The notes beneath the pieces were generated by a model, which worked only from the letters and a program-made list of their open reading frames with translations, did no database searches and had not been told where the DNA came from. DNA of 18,226 bases from UBA9732 sp963609725 (GTDB lineage Bacteria > Spirochaetota > Spirochaetia > Sphaerochaetales > Sphaerochaetaceae): contig CAVDLI010000029.1 in the NCBI GenBank assembly GCA_963609725.1, positions 1-18,226 of the forward strand, read 5' to 3'. Position 1 is the first letter of the stretch. The number at the start of each line of letters is the position of its first letter. This document shows positions 1-7,901 of the stretch, one piece after another. A program made the translations under genes and the position numbers.

Positions 1-30
1 GGCTTGATTCTTGCAAAAACCTCTAATTTT

Positions 31-927
31 TTAACACATGCCGTTTGCTTTGTCTTGTGCAAGAGTTTTCTTTATTACATCAATTGCTTCATCGCTCAAG
101 TAGTTAAAAGGAGCTCTACAAGGACCAACAGGGTTGCCGGCAAGATTTGCAGCTTTCTTTGTAACAGTGTTTGGATTACCAAATTTGAAACAAGCTCTAA
201 TTGGAGCAATACTGTCTTGAGCCTTTTGAGCGCCTTCAAGGTCACCTTCTTTGAAAAGTTTATAAATAGAAACCATTGTATGTGGATAAATATTAGCAAC
301 GGCAGTTATTCCGCCATGACCACCTTCTTTCAAGCAAGGAAGAATTAAAGAGTCATTGCCAGAAAGAACTGAAAAATCCATTCCTCTAGTTGCATCTATG
401 TAACCTTTTAGATTTTCCCATTTACCAGAAGAATCTTTGACACCCGCAATATTTTTCAATTTAGCAAGTTCTGCACAAGTTGCAGGATCAATATTATTAC
501 CAGTTCTTGCAGGCATATTGTACATAACAATTGGCAAATCAACAGCATTTGCAATGGCTTGGTAATGCAAATAAATTTCTTTTTGGGATATTGCAGCAAA
601 ATAAGGACTGATTATTGATAAAATATCAACACCAAGTGCTTTTGCTTTTAGAGATAAATCAATAGTTGCTTTAGTTCCAGGGCATCCTGTTCCAGCATAA
701 ACTGGTACACGATGGTTAACCTGGTCAACAACAATTTCAATGACTCTTAATTTTTCAGCTTCTGATTGAATGTAGAACTCGCCATTTGTACCCAAGCAAA
801 AAACAGCATTTGCACCCGCTGCAATTTGTCTATCAACTTGGTTTCTAATTTCTTTCTCATTCAAAGATTCGTCTTCATTCATTGACGTAACCATAGCTGC
901 TATAATTCCATAAACTTTATCGTTCAT
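31..927 (-). CDS. DapA-family lyase/aldolase (dihydrodipicolinate synthase-like), last gene of the catabolic operon
   Basis: Class I (Schiff-base) lyase of the DHDPS/N-acetylneuraminate lyase superfamily, 298 residues, the usual length for a single TIM barrel. Visible active-site positions are Y136 in YNMPART, R141 in the same motif, and the predicted Schiff-base lysine K164 in AGVKDSSG. The loop that is GTTGE in true DHDPS reads GTNGEF at 46-51, so the second threonine of the proton relay is Asn. That pattern is seen in 4-hydroxy-2-oxoglutarate aldolase-type members. The ATG at 927 is preceded by GGAGG seven bases upstream, which favours it over an in-frame TTG at 945. It lies 46 bp after livF in an operon of sugar-acid genes, so I infer an aldolase or dehydratase releasing pyruvate or a 2-keto acid from the imported substrate. 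Retained R141 leaves genuine lysine-pathway DHDPS possible. Substrate unknown. Confidence 0.85.
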   Translation of the reverse strand: MNDKVYGIIAAMVTSMNEDESLNEKEIRNQVDRQIAAGANAVFCLGTNGEFYIQSEAEKLRVIEIVVDQVNHRVPVYAGTGCPGTKATIDLSLKAKALGVDILSIISPYFAAISQKEIYLHYQAIANAVDLPIVMYNMPARTGNNIDPATCAELAKLKNIAGVKDSSGKWENLKGYIDATRGMDFSVLSGNDSLILPCLKEGGHGGITAVANIYPHTMVSIYKLFKEGDLEGAQKAQDSIAPIRACFKFGNPNTVTKKAANLAGNPVGPCRAPFNYLSDEAIDVIKKTLAQDKANGMC

Positions 928-973
928 TATTAAACCTCCAAACAAAAATCATGATTTTTGACAACTCAAATAA

Positions 974-1702
974 TCAGTCTGCAGATGCAAATTTTCCAAG
1001 ATAAGCTTGTTTTATTCTTGGATCTGATCTCATTTCTTCAGACGGACCCTCCATTGTTATCTTGCCATCTTCCAAAACGTAAGCATATGAAGAATTCTTA
1101 AGAGAAATCTTTGCATTCTGTTCAACTAAAAGAATTGTCATCCCAAGTTCTTTGTTAATATTTACAATTCTTTCAAAAAGATCTGCAACAACGACTGGAG
1201 CAAGACCCATAGAAGGCTCATCCAATAGAAGAATTTTTGGTCTTCCCATTAAAGCACGACCAACAGCAAGCATTTGTTGCTCTCCTCCAGACATACTCCA
1301 ACCAAGCTGATTTTCTCTTTCTTTGAGCCTTGGGAAAAGGTCAAAAACCTTCTCAATATCTTTATCATACTTTCCATGTCCAAAAGGACCTCTCCAGTTA
1401 ATTGTCCCAAGTTCAAGATTTTCTTTTACTGTAAGTCCCGGAAAAATATGTCTGCCAGATGGAACGTGCATTATTCCAGCTTTAGCAACTTTGGAAGAAG
1501 AAAGCTTTGTTAAATCAGCATCATTCCAAATTATAGAACCCTCTGTTTTAATCATTCTTGAAATAGCATTTAGCAAAGTTGTCTTTCCAGCACCATTAGC
1601 CCCAATGAGACATACGATTTTTCCGTCATCGACCTTTAAGGAGATGCCTTTTAGAGCCTCAATAGCACCATAATACGCATGAAGGTTTTCAATCCTCAGC
1701 AT
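974..1702 (-). CDS. livF: Liv-type ABC transporter ATP-binding protein LivF
   Basis: One of the two cytoplasmic ATPases that power a branched-chain amino acid-type (HAAT) importer; 242 residues, normal for LivF. Walker A GANGAGKTT lies near 34-42, the signature MSGGE near 137-141, and Walker B ILLLDEP near 157-163 followed by SMGLAP, which is typical of LivF. ATGs at 1708 and 1702 are both in frame. The AGGAGG upstream sits eight bases from the ATG at 1702 and only two from the other, so 1702 is chosen. The start overlaps the end of livG by 14 bp, implying translational coupling. The operon context of sugar-acid enzymes suggests the cargo is a hydroxy acid rather than leucine, which is an inference. 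Confidence 0.93.
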   Translation of the reverse strand: MLRIENLHAYYGAIEALKGISLKVDDGKIVCLIGANGAGKTTLLNAISRMIKTEGSIIWNDADLTKLSSSKVAKAGIMHVPSGRHIFPGLTVKENLELGTINWRGPFGHGKYDKDIEKVFDLFPRLKERENQLGWSMSGGEQQMLAVGRALMGRPKILLLDEPSMGLAPVVVADLFERIVNINKELGMTILLVEQNAKISLKNSSYAYVLEDGKITMEGPSEEMRSDPRIKQAYLGKFASAD

Positions 1703-2453
1703 CGTCATCACCTCCTAAATATGCTTCAATAACCTGTTTATTGTTGGAGACTTCTTCAGGAAGACCCTCTGCAATTACTTCTCCAAAGCTCAAAACTGTT
1801 ATGTTGTCGCAAACAGACATAACCATGTCCATTGCATGTTCTATGAGAACAACACCAACACCAGAGGAGACAGCCTTTCTCAAAAGTTGACAAACCCTTT
1901 CCTGCTCCATCTTGTTTAATCCTGCAGCAGGCTCATCAACTAGAATAACAGTTGGGTGAGCAAGCATGGCTCTAACAATCTCAAGTAGTTTTTGCTGTCC
2001 ATAAGGAAGAGAATTTATATGGTCATGCCAGTCAAATGAAAAACCTGCAAGTTCCATCAATTCTGAAAGCTCTTCATAGAAATCAGCACCTTTCTTACCC
2101 AAAAATGACTGAGTGTAAGTAAACTGATTTTTCAAATCTGTTCCAAGTTCAAGATTATCTTTTATACTTGCCCTATTCATGAATCGTGGAGACTGGAATG
2201 TTCTTCCAATTCCAAGCCTTGCACGTTTATAAGCAGGAAGATGTGTGATATTCTCACCTTTGAAGAAGATGTCACCACTGTCAACATCATAAATACCACT
2301 AATCAAATTGAGAAGTGTCGTCTTTCCGGCACCATTAGGTCCAATAAGACCATGTATTTCTCCTGCCAAAACTTTCATATTAACATTGGAAGCTGTAACA
2401 ACACCTCCAAATGCTTTGTTCACATTTCTAACTTCAAGGAGAACCTCAGCCAT
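1689..2453 (-). CDS. livG: Liv-type ABC transporter ATP-binding protein LivG
   Basis: Second ATPase of the same importer, 254 residues. It has Walker A GPNGAGKTT near 38-46, the LivG-type signature SLPYGQQ in place of LSGGQ, Walker B VILVDEPAAGLN, and the H-loop histidine in VVLIEHAMDMV. LivG normally pairs with LivF as a heterodimer under the LivH/LivM permeases. The C-terminus ends in a short acidic run (GGDDDAED) that overlaps the livF start. The start has a GAGGAGGG site about five bases upstream that lies inside the end of livM (8 bp overlap). Confidence 0.94.
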   Translation of the reverse strand: MAEVLLEVRNVNKAFGGVVTASNVNMKVLAGEIHGLIGPNGAGKTTLLNLISGIYDVDSGDIFFKGENITHLPAYKRARLGIGRTFQSPRFMNRASIKDNLELGTDLKNQFTYTQSFLGKKGADFYEELSELMELAGFSFDWHDHINSLPYGQQKLLEIVRAMLAHPTVILVDEPAAGLNKMEQERVCQLLRKAVSSGVGVVLIEHAMDMVMSVCDNITVLSFGEVIAEGLPEEVSNNKQVIEAYLGGDDDAED

Positions 2454-3483
2454 TTTTGCCCTCCTCTACAACTGTATCTGCGACTGCAAGCTTTTGAAGC
2501 TTTTTCTTTCGCATCTTTGAATAAACTTTGTACTTTTGTTTTTCAAAGAAACCCATAATTCCCATTGGCATAAAGACCATAAGGACAATAACACCAATAC
2601 CATAAACTAGCTTATAGTAAGTATCCAACCATCTCATCTTCTCTGGAAGAATTGTAAGCAAGAATGCTCCAACAAATGCACCCATTGTAGAGTCAACACC
2701 ACCAAGCATAACCATGATAAGGTAGATTGCAGACTGGTCATACTTAAATGGCTCAGGGCTAATGAAGCCTTCCATCAAGGCATACATACCACCAGCTAAA
2801 CATGCAAACACTCCAGCAATGATAAAGCTATAAACTTTTGTCATATAGACGTTCACACCAAAAGCCTGTGCAGAAATCTCATTATCTCTTACAGATGCCA
2901 AAGCACGACCATAACTTGTTTTTCTTAAACGAAGTACAAAAAGGTAACACAATGCTGCAATTCCAAAGCAAATATAAAAATAGACATAGTACTTATTTTT
3001 TGAAGTTAATCCACTAACAATATTTGGAATATTTCCCATACCATCAGGACCACCTGTCATATCCATCCAGTTTGAGAAAATTGTTACAAGAAGGTTTGTA
3101 AACCCAATACTTGCAAATGAAAAATAAGAACCTTTAAGTCTAAATAATGCTAGACCCACAATAAATGAAAACAGGCCTCCCATCAAAAGAGAGAAAAGGA
3201 GTGCCGGGATTGGTGACCAACTATACTTAGTACAAAGGATTGCTGTCATGTATGCTCCAATTCCCATCATACCGGCTGTAGAATATGTAACCTGGCCTCC
3301 CATGCCAAGCATGACATTAAGTCCTAAAACAGCAATGAAGTAAATTAGACCTTCGTTTATAACTTTCATCATGTAACGGCTTGTTATACCATCATGAGGC
3401 ACAACAAGAACAAGGGCAACACAAACAAGACACGCTATAAGAGAGGGGATTTTACTTTGCTTTAATGTGGAAATATTACCCAT
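2446..3483 (-). CDS. livM: Liv-type ABC transporter permease LivM
   Basis: Inner-membrane permease of the HAAT family, 345 residues, with about nine to ten hydrophobic segments starting near residue 10. Family marks are GLNVMLGMGGQVTYSTAGMMG near 53-73 (LivM usually has GLNLLLGYTGQLSLGHAAFFG), GSYFSFASIGF, the cytoplasmic coupling motif GRALASVRDNEISAQAFGVN, and MVMLGGVDSTMGAFVGA. The last 35 residues form a basic cytosolic tail. AAGGAGG precedes the ATG. The gap to livH is 9 bp, so the two permeases are co-translated. It forms the channel with LivH. Confidence 0.93.
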   Translation of the reverse strand: MGNISTLKQSKIPSLIACLVCVALVLVVPHDGITSRYMMKVINEGLIYFIAVLGLNVMLGMGGQVTYSTAGMMGIGAYMTAILCTKYSWSPIPALLFSLLMGGLFSFIVGLALFRLKGSYFSFASIGFTNLLVTIFSNWMDMTGGPDGMGNIPNIVSGLTSKNKYYVYFYICFGIAALCYLFVLRLRKTSYGRALASVRDNEISAQAFGVNVYMTKVYSFIIAGVFACLAGGMYALMEGFISPEPFKYDQSAIYLIMVMLGGVDSTMGAFVGAFLLTILPEKMRWLDTYYKLVYGIGVIVLMVFMPMGIMGFFEKQKYKVYSKMRKKKLQKLAVADTVVEEGKNG

Positions 3484-3492
3484 AATCCCTCC

Positions 3493-4356
3493 TTAAGCCT
3501 TTTCTTCAATCTTCTCACCAAACAAACCAGTTGGTCGTAAGACAAGAACTAAAATCAAAACACCAAAAACAACAGCATCTTTATAACTGTCTGTAATAAG
3601 TATGGCAAAAGACTCTATAAGTCCAATAAGCAAGCACCCCACAACAGCGCCTTTAATACTACCAAAACCACCAAGAACAATTCCGGCAAAAGCTTTTTGA
3701 GCAAAAGAACCCAAAGACTGCTGGACAAGGAAAAGAGGTGCTGCCAACCATCCTCCAACACCAGACATACACATACTTATCATATATGTTGAAGTAATAG
3801 CGACTACGGTAGGAACACCAATAAGATCTGCAGCATAGCGGTCCTGAGCTGTCGCTTGCATTATTTTTCCAATAAATGTTTTTTCAAAAAGGAAATACAC
3901 AAAGAGCATCAAAGCTCCGCCAATGACAATGATAAAAATGTATTGAACATTCATCACTGCATTGCCAATGTGAATAACCTTATCTACAAGGGGCTGACTT
4001 AAAAGAGGAATAGATCCCCAAATAAATCTGACACCTTCTTTGAGCACAAAAGAAGCACCCAAAGTACTAATTATTACAGTAACTTTCCATGCAGACTTTC
4101 GTAATGGCCAATAGACAGTAAACATAAAGGCTGCACCAAAAAGGCAGAATACAATTATCATTACAGGAATCATTGCCCAAAGAGGCAATTCAACCTGATA
4201 CATGAGCATCCAAGACAAATAGGCACCCATCATAAAAAGTTGCCCATGAGCAAAATTGAGTACCCCAACAGCTTTAACAATGAGTATGAGACCCATTGCC
4301 ATAAGAGCATAGAGCATTCCCATGGATATTCCAGTAATAAACAACTGAAGAATCAT
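3493..4356 (-). CDS. livH: Liv-type ABC transporter permease LivH
   Basis: Partner permease of LivM, 287 residues with about eight hydrophobic helices. Recognisable family features are the N-terminal LFITGISMGMLYALMAMGLILIVKAVGVLNFAHGQLFMMGAY (given as family-typical blocks: NFAHG near 34-38), the coupling segment MQATAQDRYAADLIGVP, and GGFGSIKGAVVGCLLIGLIES. AAAGGAGG lies a few bases before the ATG. It is separated from the upstream livK by 150 bp holding two hairpins, whereas every downstream junction overlaps or nearly does. That is the usual layout when the binding protein is made in excess over the membrane subunits. Confidence 0.93.
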   Translation of the reverse strand: MILQLFITGISMGMLYALMAMGLILIVKAVGVLNFAHGQLFMMGAYLSWMLMYQVELPLWAMIPVMIIVFCLFGAAFMFTVYWPLRKSAWKVTVIISTLGASFVLKEGVRFIWGSIPLLSQPLVDKVIHIGNAVMNVQYIFIIVIGGALMLFVYFLFEKTFIGKIMQATAQDRYAADLIGVPTVVAITSTYMISMCMSGVGGWLAAPLFLVQQSLGSFAQKAFAGIVLGGFGSIKGAVVGCLLIGLIESFAILITDSYKDAVVFGVLILVLVLRPTGLFGEKIEEKA

Positions 4357-4375
4357 AAGAAACCTCCTTTTTTCA

Positions 4376-4440
4376 GAGGATTTTGCAAAACTGCTTTCAG
4401 AAATCCAGTCTTCTCAAAGCTCATTTTGCAAAATCCCCTC
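4376..4440 (-). repeat. Long imperfect hairpin between livK and livH
   Basis: Arms at 4376-4402 and 4411-4440 are nearly complementary over about 27 pairs with one small bulge, around an 8-base loop (4403-4410). The outer arm reads GAGGATTTTGCAAAA and the matching arm TTTTGCAAAATCCCCTC. The inner part pairs GCTTTCAGAA with TTCTCAAAGC. No T-run follows on the minus strand, so it is more likely an mRNA-protecting or pausing structure than a full terminator. A repetitive extragenic palindrome is the other reading. Confidence 0.7.
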
Positions 4441-4451
4441 ACGTTAAATAA

Positions 4452-4499
4452 GGTTGGGACTGTTGCTCAGTCTTTCAACTTTTGCAACAATCCCAAACC
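4452..4499 (-). repeat. Second hairpin just downstream of livK
   Basis: Arms 4452-4466 (GGTTGGGACTGTTGC) and 4484-4499 (GCAACAATCCCAAACC) pair almost fully, with one bulged base and one G-T pair, around a 17-base loop. On the minus strand it begins seven bases after the livK stop codon. No clean U-tract follows. Its position suits 3'-end stabilisation of a livK message or partial termination before livHMGF. Confidence 0.65.
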
Positions 4500-4506
4500 A
4501 AATGAA

Positions 4507-5655
4507 TCATTCACTAACGACTTTCTTAACAACCACTGATTGGCCATCATGAATTTGAATAATAACTTCAGACTTAGCAAGCATTGGAGTTCCCTGATAT
4601 CCATATGTTGCAGCAATACCTTCATAAGTATCCAAAGATTTCAAAGCATTTGTGATAGCTTCACGGTCAGCAGAACCTGCACGTTTGATTGCATCGCAGA
4701 AGAGCATAAGTGAGTCATAAGCTGTAACAGATGCCATCTCTGGGTTATGACCATATTTTGAAACATATTCTTCAACCCAAGACTTTGTTGGCTCTTCAAG
4801 AAGTGCTGGAGAGAAAGGAGTAATTGAATAAAGATTTTCAACAGCTACTTTTCCTGCTTGTTCAATAGTTGTAGCCTGAGCAGAAGCAGAAGAACCAATT
4901 TTTGGAACATCTCCAAGACCACCATCATAGATTGCCTTGTAAATGAGACCTGTTTCAGTACTCTGAGCAGCAATAACGATAAAGTCAGGATTTGCAGCCT
5001 TCATTTTTGCTACATAAGTAGCAAATTGTTTCTCACCTTCTGAGAACTGCTGGTCTGAAACAATTTCAATGCCTGTGCCCTCAAGGCCTGCTCTAACAAC
5101 AGCGCTCATACCTTTTCCAAGTGCATCTGGAGCATAAAGCATTGCAATACGTTTTGCGCCATTCTCTTTTATGAATGCAACCATTGTTTTACCAGAATCA
5201 TTATCACTACGACGAGTAGAGAAAAGATACGGATTTGTTGAAGCAGCAACTTTAGAGTTAGAACCAGAGCTTATTGCAGGAATTTTCTCTTCTGCAATAA
5301 ATGGCTCTACTGCCAATGTTAAAGAAGAATATTTTCCTAATACAACACCACAAACATCATTCTCAAGAACGAGTTTCTGGAAAGCATTAGTTGCGACAGT
5401 TTCAAGACCTTGGTCGTCTACATAAACAACATCAACTTTTCTTCCAAGTACGCCGCCTTGAGCATTAATGTGTTCAAGGAACATCTCAACGCCTTCTCTT
5501 ACATAATCACCGTTAGAGGCTTTATCTCCAGAAAAAGCATCACTTACACCAATAAGAATAGGTTCTGCTGCATCTGATGTTTCTTTTCCACCATTTGCAA
5601 AAACACTTCCAACCAAAACGGTAAGAACTAGCAGTACAATTGCAATTTTCTTCAT
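4507..5655 (-). CDS. livK: Liv-type ABC transporter periplasmic substrate-binding protein
   Basis: Solute receptor of the Peripla_BP_6 / LivK family, 382 residues. The first 21 residues are a Sec signal (MKKIAIVLLVLTVLVGSVFA) with a plausible cut before NGGKE. There is no cysteine at the cleavage site, so it should be soluble in the periplasm rather than a lipoprotein. After this the mature protein opens with ILIGVSDAFSGDKASNGDYVREGVEMF-like family sequence (key: IGVSDAFSGDKA near 34-45), then KVDVVYVDDQG, and GVVLGKYSS in the first lobe and TAYDSLMLFCDAIKRAGS in the second. AAGGAGA precedes the ATG. It sits 92 bp after the hydroxyacid dehydrogenase gene and upstream of the hairpins. The ligand cannot be read from sequence; given the neighbours, a small hydroxy acid is plausible. 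Confidence 0.92.
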   Translation of the reverse strand: MKKIAIVLLVLTVLVGSVFANGGKETSDAAEPILIGVSDAFSGDKASNGDYVREGVEMFLEHINAQGGVLGRKVDVVYVDDQGLETVATNAFQKLVLENDVCGVVLGKYSSLTLAVEPFIAEEKIPAISSGSNSKVAASTNPYLFSTRRSDNDSGKTMVAFIKENGAKRIAMLYAPDALGKGMSAVVRAGLEGTGIEIVSDQQFSEGEKQFATYVAKMKAANPDFIVIAAQSTETGLIYKAIYDGGLGDVPKIGSSASAQATTIEQAGKVAVENLYSITPFSPALLEEPTKSWVEEYVSKYGHNPEMASVTAYDSLMLFCDAIKRAGSADREAITNALKSLDTYEGIAATYGYQGTPMLAKSEVIIQIHDGQSVVVKKVVSE

Positions 5656-5747
5656 AATTTTGTCTCCTTTTTCGTTCTATCTAATAGGCAGTTCATCTGC
5701 TTTTTTAGTTTCTTTAGTTTCCATTAACCCTGTAAACCTTCAGGTTT

Positions 5748-6749
5748 TTAGTTTGCCCAAGTAGCATTTTTCCACTTTTCATGTTCATAAACTTTTGGAT
5801 CTGCTACAAAACGCCATTTCTTTCCTTCGCAAACAGCAAGACAACCTTCAACACACATTTGAGCCATCTTAATTACAGCTTCCTTAGTTTGTGCCGCAGA
5901 ATGAGGACTTAGTATTAAGTTTGGACAAGTTAGAAGTGGGTCGTCTGCCTTTGGGGGTTCAGAGCAGAACACATCTAAAGCCGCAAAAGCTATAGTTTTA
6001 TCTTTCAAAGCTTCAATAAGGGCTTCTTCATTTATAATTCCGCCTCTACTGCAATTAACAATACAAGCCGATTTTTTCATCATTTGAAGCTCTTTCTTTC
6101 CAATCATATTCCTTGTGCTGTCTAAAAGAGGAACATGTATGCTTACGATATCTGACTGTACAAGAAGTTCTTCTAAAGTTGCACAATAAGTTGCACCACC
6201 CTGCTCTATTTGCTCTTTGCTCAATACTGGGTCATAAGCAATAAGATTCATTCCAATAGATTTACAAATTTGTCCTGTTTCTTTACCAATATTTCCAAAA
6301 CCAACAATACCTACAGTTTTGCCTTCTAATTCAAAAGCTTTACGTTCATCTCTAATTTTCCAATTGCCTTTGCATAACTCAACCTGACCCTCATAGAGGT
6401 TCTTTGACATTGCAAAAATCATTGCAACTGTATGTTCTGCAACACTTCTTGAATTAGCTCCAGGAGTTATGACAACAGGAATTCCATGTTTTGTGGCCGT
6501 TGCAACATCTACAGAGTCGTAACCTACTCCGGTTCTACCAATGACCTTAAGGTTTGGACTGTTTTCTATAACGTTTCCATCACAAGTAGCAACTCTGACA
6601 ATAATTGCATCTGCATCTTTCATTTGATCCAAATAATTATTAGGGTCAGAATTATTGGCTACCCAATAACTGGCTTTATCTTCCAGTAGTGCTAAGCCCT
6701 CATCACATACAGGATGTGTCATAACAAACTTAAATTTTTCATCTTTCAT
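5748..6749 (-). CDS. NAD-dependent D-2-hydroxyacid dehydrogenase (phosphoglycerate dehydrogenase-like)
   Basis: Oxidises a D-2-hydroxy acid or reduces the 2-keto acid. It has 333 residues, the size of the short family members without an ACT domain. The nucleotide-binding motif GFGNIG is at 150-155 with the cofactor-selecting acid D173, which favours NAD. The catalytic set is R235 (in CSRGGI), E264 (in SEPP) and H283 (in SPHSAAQT). Three in-frame starts exist (TTG 6770, ATG 6755, ATG 6749). AAGGGG lies eight bases before the ATG at 6749 and only two before 6755, so 6749 is preferred. It follows pdxA2 by 24 bp. In this operon it probably acts on a sugar-acid intermediate or a keto acid released by the aldolase. 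Serine biosynthesis (SerA) is less likely here because of context. Confidence 0.87.
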   Translation of the reverse strand: MKDEKFKFVMTHPVCDEGLALLEDKASYWVANNSDPNNYLDQMKDADAIIVRVATCDGNVIENSPNLKVIGRTGVGYDSVDVATATKHGIPVVITPGANSRSVAEHTVAMIFAMSKNLYEGQVELCKGNWKIRDERKAFELEGKTVGIVGFGNIGKETGQICKSIGMNLIAYDPVLSKEQIEQGGATYCATLEELLVQSDIVSIHVPLLDSTRNMIGKKELQMMKKSACIVNCSRGGIINEEALIEALKDKTIAFAALDVFCSEPPKADDPLLTCPNLILSPHSAAQTKEAVIKMAQMCVEGCLAVCEGKKWRFVADPKVYEHEKWKNATWAN

Positions 6750-6773
6750 GTTCATCACCCCTTGTGCCAATTC

Positions 6774-7889
6774 TTATTCTTCTGAGGCTTTTGCCAAAAC
6801 CTCTTTTGCACTTTTCTTCATCTTGGCATTTGCCATCTTAATCCCATAATCCATTGCATTAACAAGACTTAATGCATTTGCACCGCCATCACCTGCATGG
6901 CCAAAACCAGTGCCGTGGTCAACTGAAGCTCTAATAATTGGAAGTCCAAGTGTTACATTTACACCGGCAACAGCGTCCCAATGACCCTCTTTCTTGTTGT
7001 AAACAAAACCTTTAACTTTTAGAGGAATGTGCCCTTGGTCATGGTACATACATACAACAATGTCGTACCAACCACCTAAAGCTTTAGAGAATACTGTATC
7101 TGGAGGAGTTGGCTTTTTCTCTGGAATATCTATTCCCTCTGCCAAAGCTATGTCTATTGCAGGCTGAATTTCCTCAATCTCTTCCGTACCAAACATTCCG
7201 TTTTCACCACAATGGGGGTTAAGCCCAGCAACAGCAATTTTTGGTCTTTCTATACCAATAGCCTTGCAACCTTCGTTTGCAATTCTTATGACATCTAAAA
7301 CTCTATCTTTCTTGACTCTGTCGCAAGCCTCTCTCAACGAAACATGGGTAGAAACGTGAACAACTCTCAAATCCTCATGTGCAAGCATCATTGTATATTT
7401 AGAAGTATTAGTATAATGAGCATAGATTTCAGTATGTCCACTGTAATGGTGACCAGCCATATTGATTGCTTCTTTGCTTAAAGCATTTGTAATCGTGGCA
7501 TCAACTTCTCCATTCATTGCTAAATCAATAACTTTAACAACATATTGAAAAGCAGCTTCTCCACCAAGACTTGTTGCACCCAATCCAAAAGGTTTTGGAT
7601 TATTAGAGTCCCCAGGGATATCGGCCTTTTTAATAATGCCCATATCAAGTACGTCAATAATGCCATACTCAAATTTAGCATCGCTTACATTTGAAATATC
7701 TCTAATGGTCAAATCTATACCAGAAACTTTTCTTGCAACAGCTGCTGCATACTGCATGCAAGAGACATCACCCACAACTAAAGGTCTGCATCTCTTATAA
7801 ATACTTTTATCAGCAAGAGCTTTTACTGTAATTTCTGGACCGTTTCCAAACGGATCGCCCATTGTTATTCCCAAAATTGGAAGACTCAT
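6774..7889 (-). CDS. PdxA2-like 4-phospho-hydroxyacid dehydrogenase (D-threonate/D-erythronate 4-phosphate type)
   Basis: Metal- and NAD-dependent oxidative decarboxylase of the PdxA family. Members beside a DUF1537 kinase convert 4-phospho-D-threonate or -erythronate to dihydroxyacetone phosphate plus CO2. Seen here: MGDPFGNGPEI at 10-20, substrate-loop GHTE with H152, and the three expected metal histidines H182 (STHVSLRE), H226 (NPHCGE) and H283 (YHDQG), plus ASVDHGTG near 321-328. At 371 residues it is longer than E. coli PdxA (about 329). Part of the excess is an insertion of about 12 residues (near 296-308) just before GVNVTLGLP. The ATG at 7889 has AGGAGG seven bases upstream; a GTG one codon earlier is not preferred. 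The gap to the alcohol dehydrogenase gene is 12 bp. No other vitamin B6 gene is present, so a biosynthetic role is unlikely. Confidence 0.88.
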   Translation of the reverse strand: MSLPILGITMGDPFGNGPEITVKALADKSIYKRCRPLVVGDVSCMQYAAAVARKVSGIDLTIRDISNVSDAKFEYGIIDVLDMGIIKKADIPGDSNNPKPFGLGATSLGGEAAFQYVVKVIDLAMNGEVDATITNALSKEAINMAGHHYSGHTEIYAHYTNTSKYTMMLAHEDLRVVHVSTHVSLREACDRVKKDRVLDVIRIANEGCKAIGIERPKIAVAGLNPHCGENGMFGTEEIEEIQPAIDIALAEGIDIPEKKPTPPDTVFSKALGGWYDIVVCMYHDQGHIPLKVKGFVYNKKEGHWDAVAGVNVTLGLPIIRASVDHGTGFGHAGDGGANALSLVNAMDYGIKMANAKMKKSAKEVLAKASEE

Positions 7890-7901
7890 CACTAAACCTC
7901 C

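Noticed and set aside
4..348. Plus-strand open frame opposite the lyase gene
   Set aside because: No ribosome site or recognisable protein; it is the complement of a well-supported gene.
31..927. Lysine-pathway DapA
   Set aside because: Operon context and the Thr-to-Asn change in the GTTGE loop make this unlikely, though the retained Arg141 keeps it open.
5734..5747. Hairpin AAACC-TTCA-GGTTT after the hydroxyacid dehydrogenase gene as a terminator
   Set aside because: The stem is five pairs with no T-run on the minus strand, and the operon clearly continues into livK.
6774..7889. Vitamin B6 biosynthetic PdxA
   Set aside because: The neighbours are a DUF1537 kinase and transport genes, with no other pdx gene; the catabolic PdxA2 role fits better.
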